27,131 nucleotides of DNA from Anaerolineales bacterium (GTDB taxonomy: Bacteria > Chloroflexota > Anaerolineae > Anaerolineales > Villigracilaceae). Every line of letters begins with the position of its first letter. Positions within the stretch are counted from its first letter, which is position 1. Under the pieces are notes generated by a model that was given only the letters and a program-made list of their open reading frames with translations, was not told the origin of the DNA and did not search any database. This document shows, one piece after another, positions 1 through 6,699 of this stretch. Position numbers and translations under genes: made by a program. The stretch lies in NCBI GenBank assembly GCA_025938055.1, contig JAICQC010000015.1:1-27131 (forward strand), in the 5' to 3' direction.

Positions 1-2
1 AA

Positions 3-674
3 ACGAATACGGAAAATAGATATGTTCAGATCTTGAGCACAGGCGTCCGGCTGGAGGGAATTGTGAGTATCCCGGACGATGCAAGGGGATTTGTTGTCTT
101 TGTGCACGGGAGCGGCAGCAGCCGCCACAGTCCGCGCAACCAGTATGTCGCGCAAACACTTCAGGAAGGAGGGTTGGCGACCCTTCTTTTTGATTTGTTA
201 ACTGCGTATGAGGAAGAGAGCGAAATGCAAACGCGCCATTTGCGCTTCAACATCGACCTGCTCGCCCATCGCACAGCCGGCGTGCTGGAATGGCTTGACC
301 TTCAGCCTTTTGCCTACGGTCTCAAAAGAGGCTTATTCGGCTCGAGTACGGGAGCTGCTGCCGCTTTGATGGCTGCCGCGGAACTGCCTGAGCAGGTGGG
401 CGCCGTGGTCTCGCGCGGCGGTCGCCCCGACCTGGCTGGTGCAACACTGCCAGGAGTGGAAGCGCCAACGCTGCTGATCGTGGGAGGCAGCGACGAGGTG
501 GTGATCGACTTGAATGAGCAGGCACTTGCCCGCATGTCGCCAGGCGCAGAAAAGAAGCTGGTCGTCGTTCCCGGAGCATCCCATCTCTTCGAGGAGTCTG
601 GAGCACTCGAACACGCAGCGCGGCTTGCGCGCGATTGGTTCCAGGGTCACCTGAATGGGGTAGGTGTTCGTTGA
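3..674 (+). CDS. Alpha/beta hydrolase (dienelactone-hydrolase-like), 5' end open
   Basis: The reading frame is open to the left edge without a stop. A TTG at 33 could start it, but residues encoded before it read smoothly into the first strand, so the gene may begin outside the window. The catalytic set of an alpha/beta hydrolase is visible, counting from the TTG: oxyanion region VFVHGSGSSRH near residue 25, nucleophile elbow GSSTG near 104, acid in GGSDEVV near 153, and histidine in GASHLFEE near 183. The HGSGSSRHSPRN segment is typical of the small-hydrolase group that sometimes sits behind a phosphoribosyltransferase domain, so an N-terminal domain upstream is possible. Substrate cannot be inferred. 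It is cytoplasmic, with no signal peptide in the visible part, and is followed at 707 by a terminator that closes the unit. Confidence 0.85.
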   Translation, partial: TNTENRYVQILSTGVRLEGIVSIPDDARGFVVFVHGSGSSRHSPRNQYVAQTLQEGGLATLLFDLLTAYEEESEMQTRHLRFNIDLLAHRTAGVLEWLDLQPFAYGLKRGLFGSSTGAAAALMAAAELPEQVGAVVSRGGRPDLAGATLPGVEAPTLLIVGGSDEVVIDLNEQALARMSPGAEKKLVVVPGASHLFEESGALEHAARLARDWFQGHLNGVGVR

Positions 675-706
675 GAAACAATAATTGGTAATTCGTAAGC
701 GCCAAC

Positions 707-736
707 CCGCCTCCCTAAACAAAGGAGGCGGTTTTT
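707..736 (+). terminator. Rho-independent terminator after the hydrolase
   Basis: Perfect 8-bp stem CCGCCTCC/GGAGGCGG with a 9-nt loop, followed by TTTTT. It ends the hydrolase transcript. A TATAAT at 750-755, just downstream, probably belongs to the promoter of the next gene. Confidence 0.9.
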
Positions 737-783
737 GTTTTGAGAATAGTATAATTTTATGAATAACTCAGAAGGGAGAGTCC

Positions 784-1755
784 ATGGCTGGATTGATTCT
801 CGCAACCGAACAAGGTATTGTGACCTGTGAACGTGAAGGCGATAGCTGGGTCTTATCTACGCGCGGGCTGACAGATCAGCATGTCACAAGTGTCATTGCC
901 CGCGAGGGTGTGATCCTGGCCGGGACGCAAAATGGTGTGTTTCGCTCGGATGATGGGGGCCAAACTTGGGAAGAGGCAAGCAGCGGTTTAACCACACCTC
1001 ATGTCCGCTGGATGGCATTTCACCCGAATATTCCCGGGCTTACGTTTGCAGGAACCGAACCTGCGAACATCTTTGTCTCACGCAAGGATGGAGAATCCTG
1101 GCATGCCCGCCCCGAGGTTGCACAACTGCGCGATAAGTTCAAATGGTCCCTGCCTTACTCCCCTGAGGCGGGTTGTGTGCGCGGTTTTGCCTGTCATGGG
1201 TCGCGCCTTTATGCCGCGGTGGAGGTCGGCGGCGTGCTGGTCTCAGATGACAACGGTGAAACCTGGCGGCTCGCCGATGGCAGTGACGGGAAGCCAAATC
1301 TCCAGGGTCCGCCGGAGCCTTTTGTTTATCCCGACGTCCATTCGCTGGAGGTCCATCCATCATCGCCAGATCTCGTCTACGCGCCGACAGGCGGCGGATT
1401 CTACCGCTCCAACGACGGTGGCAAAACCTGGACTATTTTCTACGATTGTTATTGCCGCGCAGTCTGGGTGGACACGGAGGACTCAGAGCATCTGATTTTG
1501 GGTCCCGCGGATGGCGTTGACCGGAATGGTCGCATCGAAGAGTCACGGGACGGCGGAAAGACATGGTCATTAGCATCAAGCGGACTCGAGGTCCCCTGGC
1601 GGCACGGTATGGTGGAACGATTCTTTCAGGCCGGAGACGAGTTGTTTGCCGTGTTGTCCACGGGTCAACTGCTGGGCAGTCCGCTTGCTTCCCTCGAGTG
1701 GAAGCGGCTCCTGCCAAACATCAGTGATGTGAACGCCATGACGAACATGGTTTGA
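784..1755 (+). CDS. BNR/Asp-box beta-propeller protein
   Basis: A 323-residue protein with at least five Asp-box motifs (S-x-D-x-G-x-T-W form): SDDGGQTW, SRKDGESW, SDDNGETW, SNDGGKTW and SRDGGKTW. These mark the blades of a sialidase-like or photosystem-stability-factor-like propeller. No catalytic Arg triad of a sialidase and no signal peptide are visible, so it is probably a cytoplasmic binding or scaffold propeller and not a glycosidase. The start is supported by GAAGGGAG about 5 nt upstream of ATG 784, and TATAAT at 750-755 may be its -10 box. Its stop overlaps a possible TTG start of the metallophosphoesterase behind it, so the two are probably co-transcribed. The function is unknown. 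Confidence 0.8.
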   Translation: MAGLILATEQGIVTCEREGDSWVLSTRGLTDQHVTSVIAREGVILAGTQNGVFRSDDGGQTWEEASSGLTTPHVRWMAFHPNIPGLTFAGTEPANIFVSRKDGESWHARPEVAQLRDKFKWSLPYSPEAGCVRGFACHGSRLYAAVEVGGVLVSDDNGETWRLADGSDGKPNLQGPPEPFVYPDVHSLEVHPSSPDLVYAPTGGGFYRSNDGGKTWTIFYDCYCRAVWVDTEDSEHLILGPADGVDRNGRIEESRDGGKTWSLASSGLEVPWRHGMVERFFQAGDELFAVLSTGQLLGSPLASLEWKRLLPNISDVNAMTNMV

Positions 1756-1772
1756 AACGGAGCAGTTTTAAT

Positions 1773-2516
1773 ATGCGTATTGCAGTCATTTCTGATATGC
1801 ACGGCAACGACCTGGCTTTCGAGTCCGTGGAAGCAGATATGCAAGGGAAAAAGATTGATCAGATCGTCTGTCTTGGCGACGCGGTCCAGGGCGGACCGCA
1901 ACCCAAAGCAATCGTGCAGCGCTTGCGCAGGCTGAGTTGTCCTGTGGTGATGGGGAATGCTGATGCGTGGCTGATCAGCGGCAAAGAAACGGCGGACGAG
2001 GGGATCCCGTCCGAACGGCTTATAAGGATGGAAGAGATTCGGAACTGGTCGTTGTCTCAATTGACAGCAGATGATATTGAATTTATTGCCCGCTTTGAGC
2101 CGACGGTTACTGTCCATCTTGAGGACGGTCCTGACCTGTTATGCTTTCATGGCTCCCCCACCTCCTTCGATGACATAATCCTTCCCGCCGCATCCGAGGA
2201 GGAATTTCAAAAGTTCCTGGGTTCCTATGCCGATCATATCCTGACCGGCGGTCATACGCACGCGCAGCAGATCCGGCGGAACGGCAGATATTTCTTTTTC
2301 AATCCAGGGAGTGCCGGCTTCGCCTACAGTCACAATCAGCCCGAAGATCAATTCCGTGCCGACCCGTGGGCAGAATATGCGATTTTGACGTCAGAGCGCG
2401 GTCAGGTCAGTCTTGAGTTCTGCCGCGTTCCCTTTGACCCGGATACGCTGATTCGCATCTATCGTGAAAGTGGGCGCCCATTTGCCGAGGAAGCCATCTC
2501 ACAATACCAGCAATGA
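1773..2516 (+). CDS. Calcineurin-like metallophosphoesterase (YfcE/MJ0936-like)
   Basis: The 247-residue protein shows the full metallophosphoesterase signature: DMHGN at the N-terminus, GDAVQGGP, GNADAW, FHGSP and GHTHAQ. These residues bind two metal ions in phosphodiesterases and phosphatases of this fold. The start at ATG 1773 gives MRIAVISDMHGN, the canonical N-terminus. A TTG at 1752 would overlap the preceding gene and add seven unlikely residues. Only 17 bp separate it from the propeller gene, so the pair looks like an operon. The substrate is not evident; relatives cleave cyclic nucleotides or act as general phosphodiesterases. Confidence 0.88.
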   Translation: MRIAVISDMHGNDLAFESVEADMQGKKIDQIVCLGDAVQGGPQPKAIVQRLRRLSCPVVMGNADAWLISGKETADEGIPSERLIRMEEIRNWSLSQLTADDIEFIARFEPTVTVHLEDGPDLLCFHGSPTSFDDIILPAASEEEFQKFLGSYADHILTGGHTHAQQIRRNGRYFFFNPGSAGFAYSHNQPEDQFRADPWAEYAILTSERGQVSLEFCRVPFDPDTLIRIYRESGRPFAEEAISQYQQ

Positions 2517-2532
2517 TCTGAGGAATCAAACG

Positions 2533-2560
2533 AGCCCCGCGTTTCGCGGGGCTCCTCTTC
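2533..2560. terminator. Bidirectional terminator between convergent genes
   Basis: Nine-bp GC-rich stem AGCCCCGCG/CGCGGGGCT with a TTT loop, between the stop of the phosphoesterase (+) and the stop of the first cold-shock gene (-). A pyrimidine-rich tail follows on the + side and TTTGATT on the - side, so it can serve both units. Confidence 0.85.
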
Positions 2561-2562
2561 AT

Positions 2563-2781
2563 CTATGACTCGTCGATCAATCTAACGTTGGCTGCCTGCG
2601 GACCTTTGGGGCCCTGTTCCACATCGAACTCAACCTTCTGTCCTTCTTGGAGATTGCGGAAACCCGTGGCTTGGATGGCAGAGAAATGGACGAAAACATC
2701 CGGTCCACCTTGACGCTCGATAAAGCCGAAGCCTTTATCACCGTTGAACCATTTAACGGTACCAGTTATACGTTCGGGCAT
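2563..2781 (-). CDS. Cold-shock domain protein, copy 1
   Basis: A 72-residue single cold-shock domain. It carries the two nucleic-acid-binding motifs: RNP1 in KGFGFIER (about residues 16-23) and RNP2 in VFVHFSAI (about 29-36). Family members bind single-stranded RNA or DNA and act as RNA chaperones. AAAGGAG lies upstream of the ATG at a normal distance. It is about 85% identical by eye to the copy at 3037-3249 and has its own promoter, long leader and terminator, so the two are independently transcribed tandem paralogs. The gene belongs to the CspA/CspB family; an exact symbol cannot be assigned. Confidence 0.95.
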   Translation of the reverse strand: MPERITGTVKWFNGDKGFGFIERQGGPDVFVHFSAIQATGFRNLQEGQKVEFDVEQGPKGPQAANVRLIDES

Positions 2782-2939
2782 TGTATCTGACTCCTTTTGT
2801 AATTCGAAACGATTTGGGGGTTCTATTAGAACTAGAACCCGACGCTGGGTCTGGGTACATCAAAACAACTCACGAATCAAGCTGTGAGTTGTTGGTCATT
2901 GGATCTTGAACATAAGCTTACTATCATCCTGCAGTAAGG
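2782..2939 (-). promoter_or_regulatory. Long structured 5' leader of cold-shock copy 1
   Basis: The leader starts with a TTACTG/TAGTAA hairpin whose loop holds AGGATGA. It continues with an 8-bp hairpin CAACTCAC/GTGAGTTG (2866-2891) followed by TTTTG, and then a GGGTTCTA/TAGAACCC hairpin nearer the ribosome site. The first about 60 nt align without gaps to the leader of copy 2. Long leaders of E. coli cspA-type mRNAs are known thermosensors; a similar role here is inference. Confidence 0.6.
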
Positions 2940-2968
2940 AGAATAACATACAAGGAGTCATACGTCAA
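2940..2968 (-). promoter_or_regulatory. Sigma70-type promoter of cold-shock copy 1
   Basis: On the - strand TTGACG (2963-2968), a 17-bp spacer and TATTCT (2940-2945). The start of transcription is expected near 2933, which gives a leader of about 150 nt before the ATG. Confidence 0.75.
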
Positions 2969-2991
2969 TCGATGAAATAGAAACGGGAATC

Positions 2992-3025
2992 AAAAAGAGT
3001 CCCGCGGCAACGCGGGACTCTTTTT
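2992..3025. terminator. Terminator between the two cold-shock genes
   Basis: Ten-bp stem GAGTCCCGCG/CGCGGGACTC with a GCAA loop, flanked by A5 on one side and T5 on the other. It is usable in both directions. On the - strand it ends the copy 2 transcript before the promoter of copy 1. Confidence 0.92.
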
Positions 3026-3036
3026 CGTCTAAAAGA

Positions 3037-3249
3037 CTAGTTGCTCATTGTGACGTTGGTCGCCTGCGGACCCTTGGGGCCCTGTTCAACATTGAACTCG
3101 ACCTTCTGTCCTTCTTGCAGGTTACGGAAACCGGCGCCTTGAATGGCAGAGAAATGGACGAAAACGTCCTTTCCACCTTCGCGCTCGATAAAGCCGAAAC
3201 CCTTGTCACCATTGAACCACTTGACCGTACCAATTATACGTTCAGACAT
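3037..3249 (-). CDS. Cold-shock domain protein, copy 2
   Basis: A 70-residue cold-shock domain with RNP1 KGFGFIER and RNP2 VFVHFSAI, a close paralog of copy 1. The start is [11 protein letters not shown] at 3249, because AAAGGAGG lies 9 nt upstream. An in-frame extension to 3270 would put that ribosome site inside the gene. The ribosome site itself sits in a small hairpin (TTGCC, loop AAAGGA, GGCAA), which could modulate translation. The gene is flanked by its own promoter (3394-3422) and terminator (2992-3025). Two adjacent copies suggest a local duplication that kept the leader as well as the coding part. Confidence 0.95.
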   Translation of the reverse strand: MSERIIGTVKWFNGDKGFGFIEREGGKDVFVHFSAIQGAGFRNLQEGQKVEFNVEQGPKGPQATNVTMSN

Positions 3250-3393
3250 TGTATTTGCCTCCTTTGGCAATTTTAAAATTTAGGTGTTCTGTTTTGTTCC
3301 ATCGGAGGGCAAAATAAAACAACCCACGGATCAAACCGTGAGCTGCTGGTATTTGTACTTCCAACATGAACTTACTGTTATCCTACAGCAATG
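3250..3393 (-). promoter_or_regulatory. Long structured 5' leader of cold-shock copy 2
   Basis: About 138 nt from the predicted transcript start to the ATG. It shares with copy 1 the 5' hairpin (TTGCTG/CAGTAA, loop with AGGATAA) and a second hairpin CAGCTCACGG/CCGTGGGTTG (3320-3345) followed by TTTTATTTT. Several stem differences between the copies keep base pairing (A-T to G-T, G-T to G-C), which favours a selected RNA fold. Confidence 0.6.
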
Positions 3394-3422
3394 ATAATAT
3401 CATACTAAGATGGCTGGGTCAA
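3394..3422 (-). promoter_or_regulatory. Sigma70-type promoter of cold-shock copy 2
   Basis: On the - strand TTGACC (3417-3422), a 17-bp spacer and TATTAT (3394-3399). The upstream ATCGA next to the -35 box is also shared with the promoter of copy 1. Confidence 0.78.
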
Positions 3423-3481
3423 TCGATATTGCCTAAGTCTTTTCTCATCTTGTCCATGGAAAAAACAATCATCTCCTTAGT

Positions 3482-3489
3482 GCTATAAT
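3482..3489 (+). promoter_or_regulatory. Extended -10 box just before the epimerase gene
   Basis: TGCTATAAT, an extended -10 element, ends 11 nt before the ATG at 3501. Transcription would start within a few bases of the start codon, so the mRNA is nearly leaderless; no ribosome site is visible. No good -35 box is seen at 17 bp, which is tolerable for extended -10 promoters. Confidence 0.55.
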
Positions 3490-3500
3490 CTTCTCTACTC

Positions 3501-4424
3501 ATGAACTTCCTGATTACCGGAGCCGCGGGATTCCTCGGCTCTTCGCTTGCCAACCAGCTTGCTCGCGAGGGACACCAGATCCGCGGGCTCGATGATCTTT
3601 CCACGGGCGATCCTCACGCGCTCGGTCCCGATGTCCATTTCACACGCGGCGACCTGAACGATCGTCCCAAGCTCTGGACCCTCCTGCAGGAAGTGGATGT
3701 GGTCTATCATCTGGCGGCGCGCGTTTCCGTGCCCGAATCTATCTTGTATCCACGCGACTACAACAATACGAACGTCGGAGGGACGGTGGCGCTCATGGAA
3801 GCCATGCGTGATGTGGGCGTGCGCCGCGTGGTATTAGCATCCTCCGGCGCGGTCTACGGCGACCTTGGCGCACAGCCGTTGAAGGAATCGGTAACGCCAA
3901 ATCCGCGCTCTCCGTATGCCGTCTCGAAGCTGGCGGCGGAATATTACGTCCGTACGATTGGCGGTTTGTGGGGAATCGAAACGGTCAGCCTGCGCATCTT
4001 CAACGCCTATGGGCCGGGCCAGCATTTACCTGCTTCACACCCGCCTGTGGTACCGCATTACTTGAAACAGGCACAGCGCGGCGGCACACTGGTGGTTCAT
4101 GGCGACGGAAGTCAGACGCGTGATTACGTTTACGTGGATGATGTCGTCAGCGGGATGGTCGCAGCCGCGACGGCGCCAAACATTGATGGATTGGTCATCA
4201 ACATTGGCTCCGGCAATGAGACCAGCATAACCGATCTGATCAAAGCAGTGCAGGAGGTAACGGGAAGTGATGCCGAGGTGATCCATAACTCCAAGACCTC
4301 GGGCGGCGTTTCCCGCCTGTGCGCCGACCTGACGCTTGCCAGCCAGAAACTGAACTACCGTCCATCGATTGGGCTCACAGATGGATTGAGGCTGACACTC
4401 AAGCGAGATCCGCGGTTTAAGTAG
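3501..4424 (+). CDS. NAD-dependent epimerase/dehydratase (GalE-like SDR)
   Basis: A 307-residue extended short-chain dehydrogenase. The NAD-binding glycine motif is GAAGFLG (residues 7-13), followed by an acidic DDLSTG that prefers NAD. The active site is visible as LASSGAVYG with the catalytic Ser/Thr and as YAVSK with Tyr and Lys. NAYGPGQ and the DYVYVDDVV segment are typical of UDP-glucose 4-epimerase-type enzymes. It probably converts a nucleotide sugar for cell-surface polysaccharide. The substrate cannot be fixed and it may be a 4-epimerase or a 4,6-dehydratase relative. The gene ends only 3 bp before the left inverted repeat of the next cassette. Confidence 0.87.
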   Translation: MNFLITGAAGFLGSSLANQLAREGHQIRGLDDLSTGDPHALGPDVHFTRGDLNDRPKLWTLLQEVDVVYHLAARVSVPESILYPRDYNNTNVGGTVALMEAMRDVGVRRVVLASSGAVYGDLGAQPLKESVTPNPRSPYAVSKLAAEYYVRTIGGLWGIETVSLRIFNAYGPGQHLPASHPPVVPHYLKQAQRGGTLVVHGDGSQTRDYVYVDDVVSGMVAAATAPNIDGLVINIGSGNETSITDLIKAVQEVTGSDAEVIHNSKTSGGVSRLCADLTLASQKLNYRPSIGLTDGLRLTLKRDPRFK

Positions 4425-4426
4425 TT

Positions 4427-4445
4427 CGCCACAGAGAGCACGGAG
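4427..4445 (+). repeat. Left 19-bp inverted repeat flanking the GxxExxY gene
   Basis: CGCCACAGAGAGCACGGAG matches the reverse complement of 4864-4882 at 17 of 19 positions. It begins 3 bp after the epimerase stop and ends 7 bp before the ATG of the GxxExxY gene. Confidence 0.8.
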
Positions 4446-4452
4446 AAAGAAA

Positions 4453-4848
4453 ATGGGTGAGAGAGAAGAGCTTAATAAAATCACGGAAGGAATTATTGGA
4501 GCAGCTATAGAAGTGCATCGAAACCTGGGGCCTGGATTATTGGAATCGGCTTATCAAGCTGCTCTTGCCTATGAATTAAATCAACGAGGTTATAAGGTGG
4601 AGCAACAAAAACCTTTGCCTATGCTATACAAGGAAATTAAATTGGATGCAGGTTACAGACTCGATTTTCTTGTGAATGATAAGGTTGTTTTAGAAATCAA
4701 ATCATCTGATAAGATTATCTCTATTCATGATGCACAAATTCTCTCATATTTACGGCTATCAGGTTGTAAAGTCGGCTTACTTATCAATTTCAATGTTAAG
4801 CTCTTGAAGAATGGCATAAAACGTTTTATTAATGGTTCTCTTGATTGA
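4453..4848 (+). CDS. GxxExxY family protein (PD-(D/E)xK nuclease-like)
   Basis: A 131-residue protein with the family hallmark GLLESAY near residue 29. The restriction-endonuclease-like core is present: RLDFLV supplies the Asp and LEIKS the E-x-K. GxxExxY proteins are small, scattered, and of unproven function; the fold suggests a nuclease. The gene is visibly richer in A and T than the epimerase and glycosylase on either side, and it is enclosed by 19-bp inverted repeats, so it looks like a transferred cassette. GGAGAAAGAAA before the ATG is a plausible ribosome site, and part of it comes from the repeat. It has no operon partner. Confident on family, not on role. Confidence 0.88.
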   Translation: MGEREELNKITEGIIGAAIEVHRNLGPGLLESAYQAALAYELNQRGYKVEQQKPLPMLYKEIKLDAGYRLDFLVNDKVVLEIKSSDKIISIHDAQILSYLRLSGCKVGLLINFNVKLLKNGIKRFINGSLD

Positions 4849-4863
4849 TGTTTTCTCTGTGAA

Positions 4864-4882
4864 CTCCGTGCTCTCTGCGGTG
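4864..4882 (-). repeat. Right 19-bp inverted repeat flanking the GxxExxY gene
   Basis: CTCCGTGCTCTCTGCGGTG, the inverted partner of 4427-4445 with two mismatches. It ends 5 bp before the TTG start of the DNA glycosylase. Confidence 0.8.
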
Positions 4883-4887
4883 AAAAG

Positions 4888-5493
4888 TTGAAACCACTCC
4901 CACGTTCTTTTTATAATCGTGCCACGCTCATCGTTGCACGAGAACTCATCGGTGCGCGTTTGGTTCGCATTCTGGATGGACAAAAACTTGTCGGTTTGAT
5001 CACCGAGACCGAAGCCTACATCAGCCAGAAGGATTTGGCTTGTCATGCCAGAGCAGGCATCACGCCGCGTACAAAGGTCATGTTTGGAGAACCCGGTCAT
5101 GCCTACGTCTATTTCACCTATGGCAACCACTGGATGCTAAACGTGGTCACCGAGCGCGAGGGATTCCCGGCGGCGGTATTGATCCGCGCCATCCAGCCCA
5201 TCGAAGGCGTGGATGTTATGCTGGAACGGCGTAATGGGCGCGATACATTTGGTCCAGGGAAGCTCTGTCAGGCAATGGGAATCACCAAGAGTGAAAACGG
5301 GGTCGATCTTACGGGAGCAAATGGCGGCTTATGGATCGAACCGGGCGTCCATGTTTCGAATTCGCTCGTGACGAAAGGTCCTCGTGTGGGTTTAAATAAT
5401 ACGCCGGAGCCGTGGCTATCGAAGCCATGGAGATTTTTGGTAAAAGGTCATGTCATTGCGAGCCGTTTTTTGGCGAAGCAATCTGCTCTTTAG
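4888..5493 (+). CDS. DNA-3-methyladenine glycosylase (AAG/MPG family)
   Basis: A 201-residue alkyladenine DNA glycosylase that removes alkylated purines in base-excision repair (EC 3.2.2.21). The family start LPRSFYNR, the catalytic glutamate in ETEAY (Glu42), and the DNA-binding segments TPRT..MFG, YVYFTYGNHWMLNVV and FGPGKLCQAMGI are intact. The start appears to be TTG 4888, 5 bp after the inverted repeat of the previous cassette; no ATG gives a family-like N-terminus. The last 13 residues (after KPWRFLVKGH) are encoded by a palindromic repeat that also supplies the stop codon, so the original C-terminus has been replaced. The domain is otherwise complete and the enzyme is probably active. 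Confidence 0.93.
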   Translation: MKPLPRSFYNRATLIVARELIGARLVRILDGQKLVGLITETEAYISQKDLACHARAGITPRTKVMFGEPGHAYVYFTYGNHWMLNVVTEREGFPAAVLIRAIQPIEGVDVMLERRNGRDTFGPGKLCQAMGITKSENGVDLTGANGGLWIEPGVHVSNSLVTKGPRVGLNNTPEPWLSKPWRFLVKGHVIASRFLAKQSAL

Positions 5494-5543
5494 CAGGGAG
5501 ATTGCCACGTCAGGACGAACCGCGAAGCGTCCTCGCAATGACA
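5451..5543. repeat. Palindromic repeat element with 12-bp inverted ends, copy A
   Basis: It begins TGTCATTGCGAG and ends CTCGCAATGACA, a perfect 12-bp inverted pair over 93 bp, with GAAGCAATCT and GAGATTGC inside. It overlaps the last 13 codons and stop of the glycosylase and ends 5 bp before the ribosome site of fabI. The same element type recurs at 17432-17539. Confidence 0.88.
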
Positions 5544-5557
5544 CTAACGGAGGAGCA

Positions 5558-6361
5558 ATGGGTTTACTAGAAGGCAAGAACGCACTGGTATTTGGTCTGG
5601 CAAATGACAAGTCCATCGCCTGGGGCATCACGCAGGCATTCCATCGTGAAGGCGCAAATCTCGGGATCAGTTATGCAGGTGAGATGCTGGAACGACGCGT
5701 CAAGCCGCTGGCGGAAAAAGTGGGCTGCCAGTGGGTCGAGGAATGTGACGTGTCAAAGGATGAGCAGATTGCAGCGGTGGCGGAAAAAGCTGCGCAGCAT
5801 TTCGGAAAAATCGACGTACTCGTCCATTCGATTGCGTTCGCGGGACGCGACGAATTGAGCAAACCCTATTACCAGACCAGCCGCGATGGCTTTCGAGTTG
5901 CCATGGATATTTCTGTGTATTCCTTGGTCGCATTAACCAATGCATTTCATTCGATTTTTAACCCGGGCGCGTCCGTGATGTGCCTCACATATTATGGCTC
6001 AGTGAAAGTCGCACCGCACTACAACGTGATGGGCGTGGCAAAGGCGGCGCTGGAATCCTCGACCCGCTATCTGGCGTATGATCTGGGACCGGAAAAAATC
6101 CGCGTCAACGCCATCTCTGCGGGACCCATCCGTACGCTGGCGGCGGCGGGCGTAGGCGGCTTCCGCGATATGTATAAACACTTTGCGGATATGTCCCCGA
6201 TGCGCGAGAACGTGACCATCGAGGATGTGGGCAATGCTGCCGTGTTCCTGGCTTCGGACCTGTCAAAGCGCATCACCGGCGAAGTGTTGTACGTCGATTC
6301 AGGCTTCAATACGATGGGCGTGCAGCTGGGGGCGAAGGAAGAAAAGAACGAGGGACAATAG
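5558..6361 (+). CDS. fabI: Enoyl-[acyl-carrier-protein] reductase (NADH)
   Basis: A 267-residue FabI that catalyses the last reduction of each fatty-acid elongation cycle. Visible features are the N-terminal GLANDKSIAWG cofactor motif, SIAFAG, Tyr145/Tyr146 in LTYYGSVK, the Y-x6-K catalytic pair (Tyr155, Lys162) in YNVMGVAK, and the RVNAISAGPIRTLAA segment that identifies FabI among SDRs. The start is ATG 5558, preceded by GGAGGAG. A longer frame from 5450 would be translated from the palindromic repeat and is rejected. A strong terminator follows at 6383, so the gene is expressed apart from the toxin-like pair behind it. Confidence 0.96.
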   Translation: MGLLEGKNALVFGLANDKSIAWGITQAFHREGANLGISYAGEMLERRVKPLAEKVGCQWVEECDVSKDEQIAAVAEKAAQHFGKIDVLVHSIAFAGRDELSKPYYQTSRDGFRVAMDISVYSLVALTNAFHSIFNPGASVMCLTYYGSVKVAPHYNVMGVAKAALESSTRYLAYDLGPEKIRVNAISAGPIRTLAAAGVGGFRDMYKHFADMSPMRENVTIEDVGNAAVFLASDLSKRITGEVLYVDSGFNTMGVQLGAKEEKNEGQ

Positions 6362-6382
6362 CCAGTTTACAGTGGTCAGTGA

Positions 6383-6412
6383 GGCGGCACTGCGTAGCGT
6401 GCCGCCCTTTTT
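6383..6412 (+). terminator. Terminator after fabI
   Basis: Perfect 8-bp stem GGCGGCAC/GTGCCGCC with an 8-nt loop, followed by CTTTTTG. Confidence 0.9.
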
Positions 6413-6434
6413 GTTTTGGCGGTAAAATAAGTAT

Positions 6435-6698
6435 ATACGAATTCAATTTGAGCCGTATACTCTAGAACGCGCCAAGGAACGCGGCACAAACGAAGACGAG
6501 ATTCGAGACACCATTGAAACAGGATTTGATATCCCTGCAAAAGCCAATCGAAAAGGAAAAGCGAAGGTTTATGATTTCAGGCGAGAAAGACTTGGAAAAT
6601 ATTACGAACAAAAACGCATTGAGATCATTTTTGTAGAAGAAAAAGATGTAATTATTACGGTTACAGTTTATGTCTTTTATGGAGAATGGAAGGCTTGA
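6435..6698 (+). CDS. DUF4258-like toxin candidate with ATA in place of a start codon
   Basis: Frame 6435-6698 encodes 87 residues that read like a DUF4258 protein: FEPYTLERAKERGTNEDEI, then DFRRERLGKYYEQKRIEIIF, ending with TVTVYVFYGEWK. DUF4258 proteins are small RelE/BrnT-like and are usually proposed as toxins. The frame opens after a TAA at 6423 and has no ATG, GTG or TTG before the conserved part. ATA at 6435 stands where family members have ATG (giving M-R-I-Q-F-E). Either ATA or ATT is used inefficiently or the toxin start has been lost by mutation. The DUF2283 gene begins 1 bp after its stop, which is the usual pairing. Family call from pattern recognition. Confidence 0.6.
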   Translation: MRIQFEPYTLERAKERGTNEDEIRDTIETGFDIPAKANRKGKAKVYDFRRERLGKYYEQKRIEIIFVEEKDVIITVTVYVFYGEWKA

Positions 6699-6699
6699 T

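Noticed and set aside
784..1755. Sialidase
   Set aside because: Asp boxes occur in many propellers. No signal peptide and no catalytic Arg triad, Tyr/Glu pair or RIP motif was identified.
5450..5557. N-terminal extension of fabI through the palindromic repeat
   Set aside because: The extra residues come from the repeat. ATG 5558 has a good ribosome site and gives the canonical FabI start.
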